Positions 47,479 to 56,787 of a stretch of DNA of 64,000 bases are shown piece after piece. The position numbers and the translations under genes are program-made. A model generated the notes under the pieces. That model had not been told where the DNA came from, did not search any database, and saw only the letters and a list, made by a program, of their open reading frames with translations. Position 1 is the stretch's first letter. Each line of letters opens with the position of its first letter. Origin of the DNA: Cyanobium sp. CZS25K (GTDB lineage Bacteria; Cyanobacteriota; Cyanobacteriia; PCC-6307; Cyanobiaceae). The stretch lies in contig JAUCZB010000018.1 of the NCBI GenBank assembly GCA_030373325.1, forward strand, positions 56,704 to 120,703, in the 5' to 3' direction.

Positions 47479-47742
47479 CTACTTCTTCGGCGCCGGGGGA
47501 ACCAGGCTCACCCCCTCGGGTGGCGGGGTGGGGTCGGGATCGGCGATGAGCATGTGCTGGAGCACGATCTCCGGACGTTCACTGTCCCGCCAGCGGATGC
47601 GATAGGCGGGCATCTTGGTTCCCCGGCTGGTGGTCTGCTCCACCGGCTCCATGACCCAGCCACGGCGCGACCGCCCCTGGGGATTGCGCTTCACCACCGC
47701 ATCGGCGTGTTGAAAGCGGAAACCGACGCGCTCACCACTCAT
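47479..47742 (-). CDS. Conserved small cyanobacterial protein next to lysS
   Basis: The 87-residue product reads MSGERVGFRFQHADAVVKRN, then a basic stretch GRSRRGWVMEPVE, then MPAYRIRWRDSERPEIVLQH and an acidic, Pro-rich tail. It looks like a small beta-rich domain (SH3-like in pattern). I do not recognise a characterised family. It lies 37 bases downstream of lysS on the same strand and converges on the YdcF gene with a three-base gap. Confidence 0.7.
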   Translation of the reverse strand: MSGERVGFRFQHADAVVKRNPQGRSRRGWVMEPVEQTTSRGTKMPAYRIRWRDSERPEIVLQHMLIADPDPTPPPEGVSLVPPAPKK

Positions 47743-47779
47743 ACCAGAGCCCCGAGGGGAGAATGCCTACTGGGGACCA

Positions 47780-49300
47780 TTATCCCACTGCGTCGGTTCC
47801 CACCTTCTGGCGACCCTCCGGACGCAGGAGGGGGAAGGCGATCACGTCACGGATCGAGGGGCTGTCGGTGAGCAGCATGGCCAGGCGATCGATGCCGATG
47901 CCGAGGCCACCGGTGGGGGGCATGCCCACCTCCAGGGCGTGCAGGAAATCCTCATCCACCGTCTGGGCCTCCGGATCGCCCGCCTGCCGCCGCAGCTGCT
48001 GCAGCTCGAGCCTGGCGCGCTGATCCAGCGGATCGATCAGCTCGCTGAAGGCATTCGCCGTCTCCCGGCCGACGATGAACAGCTCGAAACGCTCCACCAG
48101 CCCCGGTTTGCTGCGATGGGCCCGGGCAAGGGGCGAATTCTCCACCGGATAATCCAGCACGAAGGTGGGCTGCACGAGGGTGGTTTCCACCGCCTGCTCG
48201 AAGGCTTCCACCAGCAGGCGGCCCACGCTGTCGGCCGCCTCGGGAGCGGCCAGGCCGGCGGCCTCCATCGCCGCGGCCGCCTCGGCGCGATCGGTGAAGC
48301 CGCTGAAATCCAGGCCGGTGGCCTGCTCCACCAGCTCGTGCATGGTGACCCGCCGCCAGGGGGGGGTGAGGTCGATCGCGCTGCCCTGGTAGGTGAGCTG
48401 GGTGTCACCGCAGACCTCCCGGCAGGCCGCCGCCAGCAGCTGCTCGGTGAGATCCATCATGTCGTGGTAGTCGGCGAAGGCCTGATAGATCTCCACCGAG
48501 GTGAACTCGGGGTTGTGCCGAGTGCTCACCCCCTCATTGCGGAAGATGCGGCCGAGCTCGTAGACCCGTTCGAACCCCCCCACCACCAGCCGCTTGAGGT
48601 GCAGTTCGGTGGCGATGCGCAGGGTGAGGGGCAGATCGAGGGTGTTGTGATGGGTGGCGAAGGGTCGGGCATCGGCGCCACCGGCTTCGGTCTGGAGGAC
48701 GGGCGTCTCGATCTCCAGGAAGCCGCGCTCATCGAGCCAGCGGCGCATGGCGCTCACCAGTCGCGCCCGGCGGCGAAAGGTCTCGCGGGTGTGGGGCGAA
48801 ACGATCAGATCGAGGTAGCGCTGGCGGTAGCGCGTCTCCACGTCCGCCAGGCCATGCCATTTGTCGGGCAGGGGCTGCAGCGCCTTGGAGAGCATCACCC
48901 AGTCGGTCACCTTCACCGACAGTTCGCCCCGGTCGGTGCGCCGCAGGCTGCCGTGCACCCCGATCCAGTCGCCGCCATCCACCAGGGAGGTGATCCGGGC
49001 AAACCCGTCGGGCTCGTCCGGATGGGCCGCCAGCAGGGTGGCCTTCTCGATGAACAGCTGGATCGGGCCGGATTCGTCGGCGATGGTGAAGAAGGCCAGC
49101 TTGCCCATCACCCGGCGGGTCATCACCCGGCCGGCGACGGCCACCTCCACCGCCCGCTCCTCGCCATTGGGCAGGTCGGCATGGGCCTGCTGCAGTTCGG
49201 CGGTGCGGTGGCTGGGGGCGAAGCCGAGGGCGTAGGGAGCCCGACCCAGGGACTCCAGGGTGCGGGCTTTCTCCAGACGGGTCTCACGCAGATCCGACAA
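47780..49300 (-). CDS. lysS: Lysyl-tRNA synthetase (class II)
   Basis: LysS charges tRNA-Lys. The 506-residue product has an N-terminal OB-fold anticodon-binding domain ([20 protein letters not shown]) and the class II core: motif 2 [18 protein letters not shown] and motif 3 [20 protein letters not shown], ending [10 protein letters not shown]. Length is typical. It starts 44 bases after the rpaB stop on the same strand. Confidence 0.97.
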   Translation of the reverse strand: MSDLRETRLEKARTLESLGRAPYALGFAPSHRTAELQQAHADLPNGEERAVEVAVAGRVMTRRVMGKLAFFTIADESGPIQLFIEKATLLAAHPDEPDGFARITSLVDGGDWIGVHGSLRRTDRGELSVKVTDWVMLSKALQPLPDKWHGLADVETRYRQRYLDLIVSPHTRETFRRRARLVSAMRRWLDERGFLEIETPVLQTEAGGADARPFATHHNTLDLPLTLRIATELHLKRLVVGGFERVYELGRIFRNEGVSTRHNPEFTSVEIYQAFADYHDMMDLTEQLLAAACREVCGDTQLTYQGSAIDLTPPWRRVTMHELVEQATGLDFSGFTDRAEAAAAMEAAGLAAPEAADSVGRLLVEAFEQAVETTLVQPTFVLDYPVENSPLARAHRSKPGLVERFELFIVGRETANAFSELIDPLDQRARLELQQLRRQAGDPEAQTVDEDFLHALEVGMPPTGGLGIGIDRLAMLLTDSPSIRDVIAFPLLRPEGRQKVGTDAVG

Positions 49301-49344
49301 GGCAGGCAGGGCGGTGGAGATGGGTCGCTGCCCATCCTGCAGGA

Positions 49345-50211
49345 TCAGCCCGCGGCGGCCAGAGTTCCCTCTCCCATCCGCTGGGAGGCATAGCCCGTGC
49401 CGCGCACGGTGAGGATCAGCTCGGGGTTGCGGGGATCGGGCTCGAGCTTGCCGCGCAGGCGGGCCACGTAGACATCCACCACCCGCAGGTCGGCGGCCCG
49501 GCGGGGCGGATAGCCCCAGAGCTGTTCGAGAATCTCGGCCCGGGGCACGACCCGGCCCGGCTCCCGGAACAGGAGCTCCAGCAGGCTGAATTCGGTGTAG
49601 GTGAGGGGGATGCGCTGGCCCTCACGGGTCACCTGACGGCGGTTGGTGTCGACCACCAGATCCCCCACCCGAAGCACCCCGGTACCGATCGGCAGCTCCC
49701 GCGGCTCGCTGGTGGCGGCGCCCCGGCCCATGCGTCGCAGGATCGTGGAGATACGGGCCTCCAGTTCCTTCGGGCTGAAGGGCTTGGGCAGATAGTCGTC
49801 GGCGCCCAGATCCAGACCCGCCACCCGTTCGGCGATAGCATCGAGGGCGGAAAGGAAGATGATCGGCACGCAGGATTCGGCCCGCAGCCGCCGGCAGACG
49901 GCGAAGCCGTCCAGCTTGGGCAGCATGACGTCGAGCACCACGAGATCGGGCTGTTCCTGGTGGAACAGGGCCAGGGCCTCCTCTCCGTCCTCGGCGCACA
50001 GCACCCTATAACCGGCCAGCTGGAGGCGCATCAGCAGCACCCGGCGCACCGCGGCTTCGTCGTCGACGACGAGCAGGGTGGCGATCGGCTGGGAGGGCGG
50101 CTGGTCGGAGGGAGGGGTCGAAGCGGACTGCTGATCGGCGGAACCACTGCCGCAAGAAGCCTGAACATCAGTCCCGTCGGTGAAAGAGGATGCAACCGTG
50201 GGCATGCGCAT
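49345..50211 (-). CDS. rpaB: OmpR-family response regulator, RpaB-like
   Basis: The receiver domain has [18 protein letters not shown], the phosphoacceptor Asp in [18 protein letters not shown], and the [19 protein letters not shown] end; the winged-helix domain has [13 protein letters not shown] and [16 protein letters not shown] with [13 protein letters not shown]. This sequence pattern and the lysS neighbourhood fit RpaB (Ycf27), the essential regulator that represses high-light and PSI genes in cyanobacteria. RpaA or another paralogue is the main alternative. An N-terminal Ser/Gln-rich extension of about 42 residues is unusual in length. ATG 50205 is equally possible. Confidence 0.8.
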   Translation of the reverse strand: MRMPTVASSFTDGTDVQASCGSGSADQQSASTPPSDQPPSQPIATLLVVDDEAAVRRVLLMRLQLAGYRVLCAEDGEEALALFHQEQPDLVVLDVMLPKLDGFAVCRRLRAESCVPIIFLSALDAIAERVAGLDLGADDYLPKPFSPKELEARISTILRRMGRGAATSEPRELPIGTGVLRVGDLVVDTNRRQVTREGQRIPLTYTEFSLLELLFREPGRVVPRAEILEQLWGYPPRRAADLRVVDVYVARLRGKLEPDPRNPELILTVRGTGYASQRMGEGTLAAAG

Positions 50212-50351
50212 CGCTCCGATCAGGACGGATGAAGAATCGCAACCATAACGCGCAGCCGTTTCAGGCCGCGAGCATGGAATCGCCTCCAGCGCCAGGGCTC
50301 TGGGCCGAATTCAACATTTCTTCAGCATCCCTGGCGCACTGAGGGCTCGTT

Positions 50352-51692
50352 TCAGGGCCAGCGGGCCTCGGCGTAGCGGTTCCACTGCCGCTCGGCTTCG
50401 GCCAGGGCCTCATCGCTTCCGAGCTGGCCCAGCATGGCGCGCTGCAACTGGGTGTAGAGGATCGCCTGCAGCCGTTTCACCCCGGGGGTCGCCGGCACCA
50501 GCACCCGGGCCTCCGCCAGGGTCTCGATCGAGAGCAGCCGGGCACTGTGGACCAGCCGCTCCTGCCCATCGGTGGGAACGGCCCCCCGCAGCTTCCGCTC
50601 CAGGCGCTTGAGGGCCCCCCTGGAGGAAGGCAGCACCCGGGCCTCCTCGGCGAAGGCCAGCTGGTTGGCCGCATCACTCAGGAACAGGGCGAAGCTCACC
50701 GCTTCAGCGGCCATGGTGCTCTGGCGCGGCACCACCAGGTTCATCACCGCCACATTGGCCTCGCCATTGGCCCCCGTCAGGGGGGGGAAGGGGGCGGAGG
50801 TGGCGGCGATGCCCGGAGCGTTGGTCTGCAGGTTGCGCAGGAAATCGGGGCCACTGGCCACCTGGGCCAGGTCCCCGGCCTGGTACAACTCAATGGCCCG
50901 CCGGTAACCCTGGCTCACCACCTCCCGCGGCAGCAGACCGCGGCGGTAGAGATCGCTCCAGAAGGCGAAGGCCCGGCGACCGGCCGGACTGTTGAACGCC
51001 GCCCGCTGACGCCCATCGAGCAGCTGCACCCCCATCTGCACCAGCGCTTCCATCAGTTCGCCGGAGTCGTCGGGGACCACGGTCACGAACAGGGCATAGC
51101 GGCCGGTGCGCCGCCGGACGGCCTCCGCATAGGCCGGCACCTCCTCCCAGCGACGGGGTGGGGCGGTGAGGCCGGCCCGGGCCAGCAGCCGGCGGTTGGC
51201 GATCGTCACCCGGGCCGTCAGGTACCAGGGGATGCCGAACTGCTCCCCCTGCTGCTGACCCGAGGCCCAGATCCTGTCCAGATAGCGCCCCGCGGCGTCG
51301 GCAGGGAGCAGGGGGGCGAGATCCCTCAGGCCCCCCTTGCTGGCCAGGTTGGCGGCGAAGTTGGGGTTGAGATTGACCAGATCGGGGGCGGTGCGGGCGA
51401 ACACCGCCGCCAGCAGCTTGCGCTCCACCGAACCCCAGGGCACGTCGGTCCAGCGCACCGTCACGCCGGGATGACCCTTCTCCCAGGCGGCGATCACCCG
51501 CCCCATGTAGCCGTTGAAGCGGGGCGCCAGATCCAGGGTCCAGACGTTGAGCACCTTCCCCTGGCCGGGCCGGGGCGCCCGGGCGCAGGCCCCGGCGCCG
51601 AGGGCGAGGGCGACGGGGGCGGCCAGCAACCGCAGGGCCTGGCGACGGGGCAGGGAGGGCGGCAGGGAAGAACGGGGAGTGAGCCTGGCCAT
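50352..51692 (-). CDS. ABC sugar-type solute-binding lipoprotein
   Basis: The 446-residue product has a lipoprotein signal with ALALGAGACA (lipid-anchored Cys36) and the MalE/UgpB-like fold: VLNVWTLDLAPRF, IAAWEKGHPGVTVRWTDVPW, TAPDLVNLNPNF and QQQGEQFGIPWYLTARV. It should capture a sugar or sugar alcohol for an ABC importer whose permease and ATPase genes are not in the window; in marine cyanobacteria such proteins serve glucosylglycerol-type uptake, an inference only. It starts three bases after mreD, so it is probably transcribed with mreBCD. Confidence 0.86.
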   Translation of the reverse strand: MARLTPRSSLPPSLPRRQALRLLAAPVALALGAGACARAPRPGQGKVLNVWTLDLAPRFNGYMGRVIAAWEKGHPGVTVRWTDVPWGSVERKLLAAVFARTAPDLVNLNPNFAANLASKGGLRDLAPLLPADAAGRYLDRIWASGQQQGEQFGIPWYLTARVTIANRRLLARAGLTAPPRRWEEVPAYAEAVRRRTGRYALFVTVVPDDSGELMEALVQMGVQLLDGRQRAAFNSPAGRRAFAFWSDLYRRGLLPREVVSQGYRRAIELYQAGDLAQVASGPDFLRNLQTNAPGIAATSAPFPPLTGANGEANVAVMNLVVPRQSTMAAEAVSFALFLSDAANQLAFAEEARVLPSSRGALKRLERKLRGAVPTDGQERLVHSARLLSIETLAEARVLVPATPGVKRLQAILYTQLQRAMLGQLGSDEALAEAERQWNRYAEARWP

Positions 51693-51695
51693 GAC

Positions 51696-52307
51696 CTAGC
51701 GCCGCCAGCCGGAGCCCAGGTGTCGCCAGAGCAGAAGTTGCAGGGAACAGAGCATCGGTGCGAGCAGGGCCGTGATCAGGGTCTGGGCGAGCAGGACCCG
51801 CAGGCCGGCTCCCGCCAGATCATCCCAGCGCCAGCCCGGCAGCACCAGCAGGGCCGGATTCACCCCATGATCCGCCAGTTTGCGGCCGGCGACCGGTCCC
51901 GCCAGCTGGATCGCCTCCCGGGTACCGATCCAGTCCAGGAGGCCCCACTGCAGCATCAGCGTGAGGCCGAGCAGGGCCGTGCCCAGCAGGGCGAGCAGGC
52001 CGAGACTGAAACTGCGCTGGATCGGCGGGGCCCGCCGTCCCATCCGCCCCCACCACCAACCCAGCAGCAGCAGGGCGGGAATCTGGGTGACACCGCCGGG
52101 GTAGAGGGCATCCAGCAGCAGTCCCAGGCCGAGGCCGGCGCAGGCCCCCGAGAAGGGACCATCGCTCAGCGCCCAGGGCAGCAGCCACAGCACCGCCCAG
52201 CAGGGACCGACGCCATCGAGACTCAGCCAGCCCGGAGAGGCCAGGGCGAGCAGCGGCGCCAGCAGGGCCGTGGCGGCGAGCAGGGGCTGCCGGGTGAGCA
52301 GATCCAT
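51696..52307 (-). CDS. mreD: Rod-shape-determining protein MreD
   Basis: MreD is the polytopic partner of MreC in the elongasome. The 203-residue product has about five to six hydrophobic helices and Arg-bounded loops, with PFSGACAGLGLGLLLDALYPG, the short conserved cytoplasmic-side motif of the family. The ATG at 52307 overlaps the mreC stop by one base. The assignment rests largely on position after mreB-mreC, as sequence conservation in MreD is low. Confidence 0.85.
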   Translation of the reverse strand: MDLLTRQPLLAATALLAPLLALASPGWLSLDGVGPCWAVLWLLPWALSDGPFSGACAGLGLGLLLDALYPGGVTQIPALLLLGWWWGRMGRRAPPIQRSFSLGLLALLGTALLGLTLMLQWGLLDWIGTREAIQLAGPVAGRKLADHGVNPALLVLPGWRWDDLAGAGLRVLLAQTLITALLAPMLCSLQLLLWRHLGSGWRR

Positions 52308-53047
52308 CAGCGCACCTGCACCTGCACCCAGTCGAGGGCCGAGAGCGGAGCGATCAGCTGCACCACCGCCTCCGGCGCCGGATCGGCGTTGGCGTCCATC
52401 GTCTGGATCACCCCCACCGGCAGGTTCGGCGGCACCAGGGTGCTGGCCGGGGAGGTCACCACCACATCACCGGGACGGGCCTGGGGATCCTTCTCCAGGA
52501 ACCGCAGCAGGGGCCTGGCGGTGCCGATGCCGCTGAGCAGGCCATGGTGCTGGGTGCGCCCCACCCAAACCCCCACCCTGCTGCGGGGATCGGTGAGCAG
52601 GGTGACCGTGGCCGTGCTGGGGGTGACACTGCCCACCAGACCGACCAGACCGCCTGGACCGATCACCGCCTGTCCGGAGCGGATGCCGCTGAGGGCCCCC
52701 TGGCCGAGCAGCAGCTGGCGCCACCAGCCGGACCCCTCCCGGGAGATCACCGGAGCCGTCACCCGGTTCGGACTGTTCTGCTGCAGGTCCAGGAGGGCCC
52801 GCAGCCGCTGGTTGTCCCCTTCGAGCTGGGCCAGCCGGGCACCGTCCTCCACCCTTCGGGCCGAACGCAGCCATTCGGCCTGGGCCGTCCCGGGCCAGAA
52901 GGGTCGGCTCAGGAAGGCATAGGCATCGGCGAGCAGCGCCCCCTTGCTGAGACGCACGGCCACCAGGGCCAGCAGCACCAGCAACCAGGGCGAGATCCGT
53001 CGCAGGGAGGTGCCTTGGACGAAACGAAGCCAGCGCCATGCCGGCAT
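52307..53047 (-). CDS. mreC: Rod-shape-determining protein MreC
   Basis: MreC has one N-terminal membrane helix (WLLVLLALVAVRL), a coiled coil (EDGARLAQLEGDNQRLRALL) and a periplasmic beta domain with APVISREGSGWWRQLLLGQG, GPGGLVGLVGSVTPSTATV and ALLSGIGTA-like turns, ending with the SALDWVQVQVR strand. It links cytoplasmic MreB to the peptidoglycan machinery. It starts five bases after mreB. Confidence 0.92.
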   Translation of the reverse strand: MPAWRWLRFVQGTSLRRISPWLLVLLALVAVRLSKGALLADAYAFLSRPFWPGTAQAEWLRSARRVEDGARLAQLEGDNQRLRALLDLQQNSPNRVTAPVISREGSGWWRQLLLGQGALSGIRSGQAVIGPGGLVGLVGSVTPSTATVTLLTDPRSRVGVWVGRTQHHGLLSGIGTARPLLRFLEKDPQARPGDVVVTSPASTLVPPNLPVGVIQTMDANADPAPEAVVQLIAPLSALDWVQVQVR

Positions 53048-53052
53048 GGGGA

Positions 53053-54105
53053 TCAGGCCGTCTGGCGGACGAATTCGGGGGTGTCAAGCACCCGCTCGAG
53101 CCGGCTGTAGTCCTCCAGGACCATGCCGCAGCCATTGACCACACAGAGCAGGGGGTCTTCGGCCACGTGGGTGAGGATCCCGGTTTCGTGGCTGATCAGA
53201 TCACAGATGCCCCGCACCAGGGCACCACCGCCGGCGAGCATGATCCCCCGGTCGACGATGTCGGCCGCCAGCTCGGGAGGGGTGCGCTCCAGTGTGCGCT
53301 TGACCGCCTCCACGATCACGTTGAGCGGCTCGGCCATGGCTTCGCGGATGTCGCCGGCCCGGACGTTGATCGTGCGCGGCAGACCGGAGAGCAGGTGCAG
53401 ACCCCGCACGTCCAGGGACGTCTCGTCGTGGCCGTCGTCGGGGAAGGCGGAGCCGATGCGGATCTTGATGTCCTCGGCGGTGCGCTCCCCCACCACCAGG
53501 TTGTGCACCTTCTTGAGGTAGACGGTGATGGCGTCGCTGAGCTCGTCACCGGCCACCCGCACCGACTCGCTCAGCACGGTGCCGCCAAGGCTGAGCACGG
53601 CCACCTCGGTGGTGCCCCCGCCGATGTCGACAATCATGGTGCCCACCGGCTCGGTCACCGGCAGGCCGGCACCGATGGCGGCCGCCACCGGCTCATCGAT
53701 CAGATGCACCTGCCGGGCCCCCGCCAGGCCGGCCTGATGCACGGCGCGGCGCTCCACGCCGGTGACGCCGCTGGGGATGCCGATCACCAGGCGGGGGGCG
53801 ATCACCCCCCGGCCTTCGTTGCCCTTCTGGATGAAGCTCTTGATCATCTGCTCGGCGGCATCGAAGTCGGCGATGACGCCATCCCGCAGGGGCCGGATCG
53901 CCCGGATGTTGCCGGGGGTGCGGCCGAGCATCAGCTTGGCCTCCTCTCCCACCGCCAGGGGGGTGCCCCGCTCCAGATCGATCGCCACCACGGAGGGCTC
54001 CTGCAGCACGATGCCTTTGCCCGACACGTACATCAGGGTGTTGGCCGTCCCCAGATCGATGCCGATGTCGCGGGAGAACTGGAAACGGCGGAAGAACACG
54101 GGCAA
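53053..54105 (-). CDS. mreB: Rod-shape-determining actin homologue MreB
   Basis: MreB forms membrane-bound filaments that guide side-wall synthesis. The 350-residue product has the actin-family phosphate loops DIGIDLGTANTLMYVSGKG and MIVDIGGGTTEVAVLSLGG, the adenosine motif GIMLAGGGALVRGI and the KSFIQKG region. An N-terminal amphipathic start MPVFFRRFQFS fits membrane attachment. It heads the minus-strand mreB-mreC-mreD-lipoprotein operon and is divergent from ssb with 156 bases between. Confidence 0.97.
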   Translation of the reverse strand: MPVFFRRFQFSRDIGIDLGTANTLMYVSGKGIVLQEPSVVAIDLERGTPLAVGEEAKLMLGRTPGNIRAIRPLRDGVIADFDAAEQMIKSFIQKGNEGRGVIAPRLVIGIPSGVTGVERRAVHQAGLAGARQVHLIDEPVAAAIGAGLPVTEPVGTMIVDIGGGTTEVAVLSLGGTVLSESVRVAGDELSDAITVYLKKVHNLVVGERTAEDIKIRIGSAFPDDGHDETSLDVRGLHLLSGLPRTINVRAGDIREAMAEPLNVIVEAVKRTLERTPPELAADIVDRGIMLAGGGALVRGICDLISHETGILTHVAEDPLLCVVNGCGMVLEDYSRLERVLDTPEFVRQTA

Positions 54106-54261
54106 GGCCTCAGGCAGCGGCGCATCATAGTTGGGGCCATCCCGGTGATCCGGCGGATGCCCCGGGGGGGGTGTGACAACCGGGACGAAGGGTGGAACGG
54201 AAAGGGAGAGGCCCCCGATCGGGGTGCCGCATCATTGATCCATTCGTTCCAGGAGCACGCC

Positions 54262-54666
54262 ATGGGCGTCAATTCCATCACCCTCGTCGGCAGAGCCGGC
54301 CGCGACCCGGAGGTCCGCTACTTCGAATCCGGCAGCATGGTCGCGAACCTCACCCTGGCGGTGAACCGCCGCAGCCGCGACGACGAACCTGACTGGTTCA
54401 ACCTGGAGATCTGGGGCAAGCAGGCCCAGGTGGCCGCCGACTATGTCCGCAAGGGTGCCCTGATCGGCATCATCGGCTCCTTCAAGCTCGACCGCTGGAC
54501 GGACAGGACCAGTGGCGAGGAGCGCAGCAAACCCGTGATCCGGGTCGATCGCCTGGAGCTGCTCGGCAGCAAGCGCGATGCCGAGGGTGGCGGCGGCGGC
54601 GGCGGCGGCAGCTTCGGGGGTGGCTTCGGTGGCGGAGAGCCCAGCGAGGAGGAAGTGCCCTTCTGA
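54262..54666 (+). CDS. ssb: Single-stranded DNA-binding protein
   Basis: SSB coats single-stranded DNA in replication and repair. The 134-residue product has the OB fold NSITLVGRAGRDPEVRYFES, WFNLEIWGKQAQVAADYV and GSFKLDRWTDRTSGE, a Gly-rich linker and the acidic partner-binding tip EEEVPF. ATG 54262 follows AGGAGC by six bases. A strong terminator is found 77 bases downstream. Confidence 0.96.
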   Translation: MGVNSITLVGRAGRDPEVRYFESGSMVANLTLAVNRRSRDDEPDWFNLEIWGKQAQVAADYVRKGALIGIIGSFKLDRWTDRTSGEERSKPVIRVDRLELLGSKRDAEGGGGGGGGSFGGGFGGGEPSEEEVPF

Positions 54667-54743
54667 GCATTTCGGCCCAGCCATCGCCGCGGGGGCTTGT
54701 GCCAGTGACCCAGCCGGGTTATCAAGCGTCCGAAGCCAAAGGA

Positions 54744-54767
54744 GGCGCCCCCCGGGGCGCCTTTTTT
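54744..54767 (+). terminator. Rho-independent terminator after ssb
   Basis: GGCGCCCC and GGGGCGCC form an 8-bp stem with a minimal loop, followed by six T. Confidence 0.88.
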
Positions 54768-54815
54768 ACTGTTCGGATGTCGTTGGGCGAAAACCGGGGA
54801 AGCGGATGCCCCCGG

Positions 54816-55487
54816 TCAGGGACGGTGGCGGCTCTGCTTCCAGAGGCGTAGGCCCAGCCCCACGGTCCCGGCCAGCACCGCCAGCACAAGCAGCACCTTC
54901 ACCAGCCGGGCGGCAGGCTCGATCCAGCGCTCGACGTTGGTGTAGCTCTCCCCCAGCGCCAGGCCTCCCAGCGTCAGCAGCAGGGTCCAGATCAGGCTTC
55001 CGGCGCTGGTCCAGATCAGAAACGAGCCGAGCGGCATCATCTCGATACCGGCGGGTACCGAGATGAGGGTGCGGACGCCTGGAATCAGACGTCCCCAGAA
55101 CACCAGCGCCGTGCCGTGGCGCTGGAACCAATGGCGACTGCGATGCAGATCCCGGGGACGGATGCCGATCCAGCGGCCGTGGCGCTCAAGCCAGTGCTCG
55201 ATGCGCTGCTCGTTCACCAGTCGGCCGATGCCGTACCAGACAAGGGCACCGAGAACGGTGCCCAGCAGTCCGGCCAGCACCACCGGAATCAGGGAGAGCT
55301 GGCCCTGCTGCACATAGAAGCCCCCGAGGGGCATGATCAGCTCCGACGGGATGGGCGGGAACAGGTTCTCCAGAAACATGGCCGCGAAGATCGCCCCGTA
55401 CCCGGCGACCGGGTTGGCCTCCACGGCCGCCCCGATCATCTCGGGGAGCTTCTGGACCAGTTCGATCGACACGGCGCACTGAAACAT
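54816..55487 (-). CDS. DedA-family membrane protein
   Basis: From ATG 55487 (MFQCAVSIEL) the product has the DedA/VTT core: FAAMFLENLFPPIPSELIM, GALVWYGIGRLV, FQRHGTALVFWGRLIPGVRT and a C-terminal pair of helices. DedA proteins move lipids such as undecaprenyl phosphate across the membrane and support envelope homeostasis. The Glu/Pro/Arg pattern needed for transport (ENLFPPIPSE, GRLIPGVRT) is intact. An upstream start at 55559 would add 24 unconserved residues. Confidence 0.92.
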   Translation of the reverse strand: MFQCAVSIELVQKLPEMIGAAVEANPVAGYGAIFAAMFLENLFPPIPSELIMPLGGFYVQQGQLSLIPVVLAGLLGTVLGALVWYGIGRLVNEQRIEHWLERHGRWIGIRPRDLHRSRHWFQRHGTALVFWGRLIPGVRTLISVPAGIEMMPLGSFLIWTSAGSLIWTLLLTLGGLALGESYTNVERWIEPAARLVKVLLVLAVLAGTVGLGLRLWKQSRHRP

Positions 55488-55599
55488 CTTGGGGTGAGTC
55501 TTCCATGCCCGGCCCTGATACCTGTTGTGGCGCGTCCGATGGTCAATCCGAACTTGCAAAGAAAAGGCAATCGAGAAGGCGAAGATAACGGGACTGCCG

Positions 55600-56319
55600 T
55601 TAAGTCACTCCGGCAGCAGCTTCACTTGATTCATGGCGACTCCGTTGACAAAGGGCCATGAACTGCCAGTCGGCGGAGAGCACCAGAGGAAAGAGTGGAA
55701 GATGGTCGTAAAGATGGATCCCCACGTCCAGCCGTTTAACACAAAGATCGGCCTGGGAAACCAGGGCAGCAAAACTGGTTTTATCAAAGTATCTGTTCGG
55801 GACAGAGATTCCATACCCGAAGTTTCCGAGAAAGTCCATTGCCCGTAGCATCAGACGGGATCTCCACCCGTACTCGAAATGGTCCTTGATCAGCACGAAA
55901 CGCCCGACCTGCCCAGCAGACCGAAGGAGGTCTTCACGAAGCTTGCCTGGCACATGATGAAGAACATCAGAAAATAATATGACATCGTAGCTATCGTGTT
56001 CGTAGGGAATCACTTCTCCGTCGAACTGCTGGTAATGCTTCCAAATCGGCTCCATTGTGGATAGATCCTTGGGAGGCGAGTGTATATCAATGCCGTGGAT
56101 GATGATCCCAGGAGCTGCCTCCGAAAGGGCTTGGGCCAAAGACAGATCTCCACAACCCACATCGAGAACCCTGGCTGATCCCACTCCAAGCGATAAGATT
56201 CTTCGTGCGAGCTCCTTTGCAAGAATCTGGGTCCGCCTGGAATGACTCAACTTCTGATGTGCCAAGATCAGCGCCTGATCCAAGCCCGACTTGTTTAACT
56301 TGGCGATGGGGGAGCTCAT
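55600..56319 (-). CDS. Class I SAM-dependent methyltransferase
   Basis: From ATG 56319 the 239-residue product has motif I VLDVGCGDLSLAQALSE, the motif II acidic HGIDIHSPP, and DVILFSDVLHHVPGKLREDL. This is the Methyltransf_11 pattern seen in glycan and lipid methylation. The C-terminal half has HLYDHLPLFPLVLSADWQF. Codon use is visibly less GC-rich than in the housekeeping genes. It is the first of four neighbouring genes that look like a glycan-modification cassette. Confidence 0.82.
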   Translation of the reverse strand: MSSPIAKLNKSGLDQALILAHQKLSHSRRTQILAKELARRILSLGVGSARVLDVGCGDLSLAQALSEAAPGIIIHGIDIHSPPKDLSTMEPIWKHYQQFDGEVIPYEHDSYDVILFSDVLHHVPGKLREDLLRSAGQVGRFVLIKDHFEYGWRSRLMLRAMDFLGNFGYGISVPNRYFDKTSFAALVSQADLCVKRLDVGIHLYDHLPLFPLVLSADWQFMALCQRSRHESSEAAAGVT

Positions 56320-56444
56320 GACCTGAAGTGCGAGGTAAGATACCAAGGAATTCTAAACCTAGCAAGTCGGAAGATCGTGCTATCCACCCATGGAGTTAAT
56401 CAGGGGTTACAGGTGATAGACTTTGAGTGCATAGGTTTAGGTCT

Positions 56445-56768
56445 GTGAATATCGTTCTCTTTGTTGTGATGATGACTTCGGGGCAGCTGCTCTTCAAGGC
56501 CGCATCCCGTAGAACATTCTCTACTCCTACGGATCTCCTCCTCGATTGGAAGTTCCTGCTTGCCGTTGCTGTCTACGGTGCGGCCACAATTCTGTGGATA
56601 CGCATTCTGAAGTCGATGCCGCTCTCCACCGCCTACCCCTTGGCGATGGGCGCCACGATTGCATTGACTTCTTTGCTCGGTATTGGCATATTTAATGAAA
56701 GCCTGACCGCAGCCAAGGCTATCGGTATTGGGTTGGTGATACTAGCCATGTTCGCACTATCACGCTAA
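56445..56768 (+). CDS. Small four-helix membrane protein (SMR/EamA-like)
   Basis: From a GTG at 56445 (another GTG at 56427 is possible) the product of about 107 residues has four hydrophobic segments and the SMR-like string LPLSTAYPLAMGATIALTS in relaxed form (SMPLSTAYPLAMG), IGIFNESLTAAKAIGIGLVI, with the helix-3 Gly pattern and a Glu-free first helix (MMTSGQLLFKAAS). This composition fits ArnE/F or other lipid-sugar flippase-like members rather than drug exporters, which need Glu14. It is next to a DPM1-like GT2 gene on the other strand. Confidence 0.75.
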   Translation: MNIVLFVVMMTSGQLLFKAASRRTFSTPTDLLLDWKFLLAVAVYGAATILWIRILKSMPLSTAYPLAMGATIALTSLLGIGIFNESLTAAKAIGIGLVILAMFALSR

Positions 56769-56787
56769 CTGAATACACCTCTCCAAG

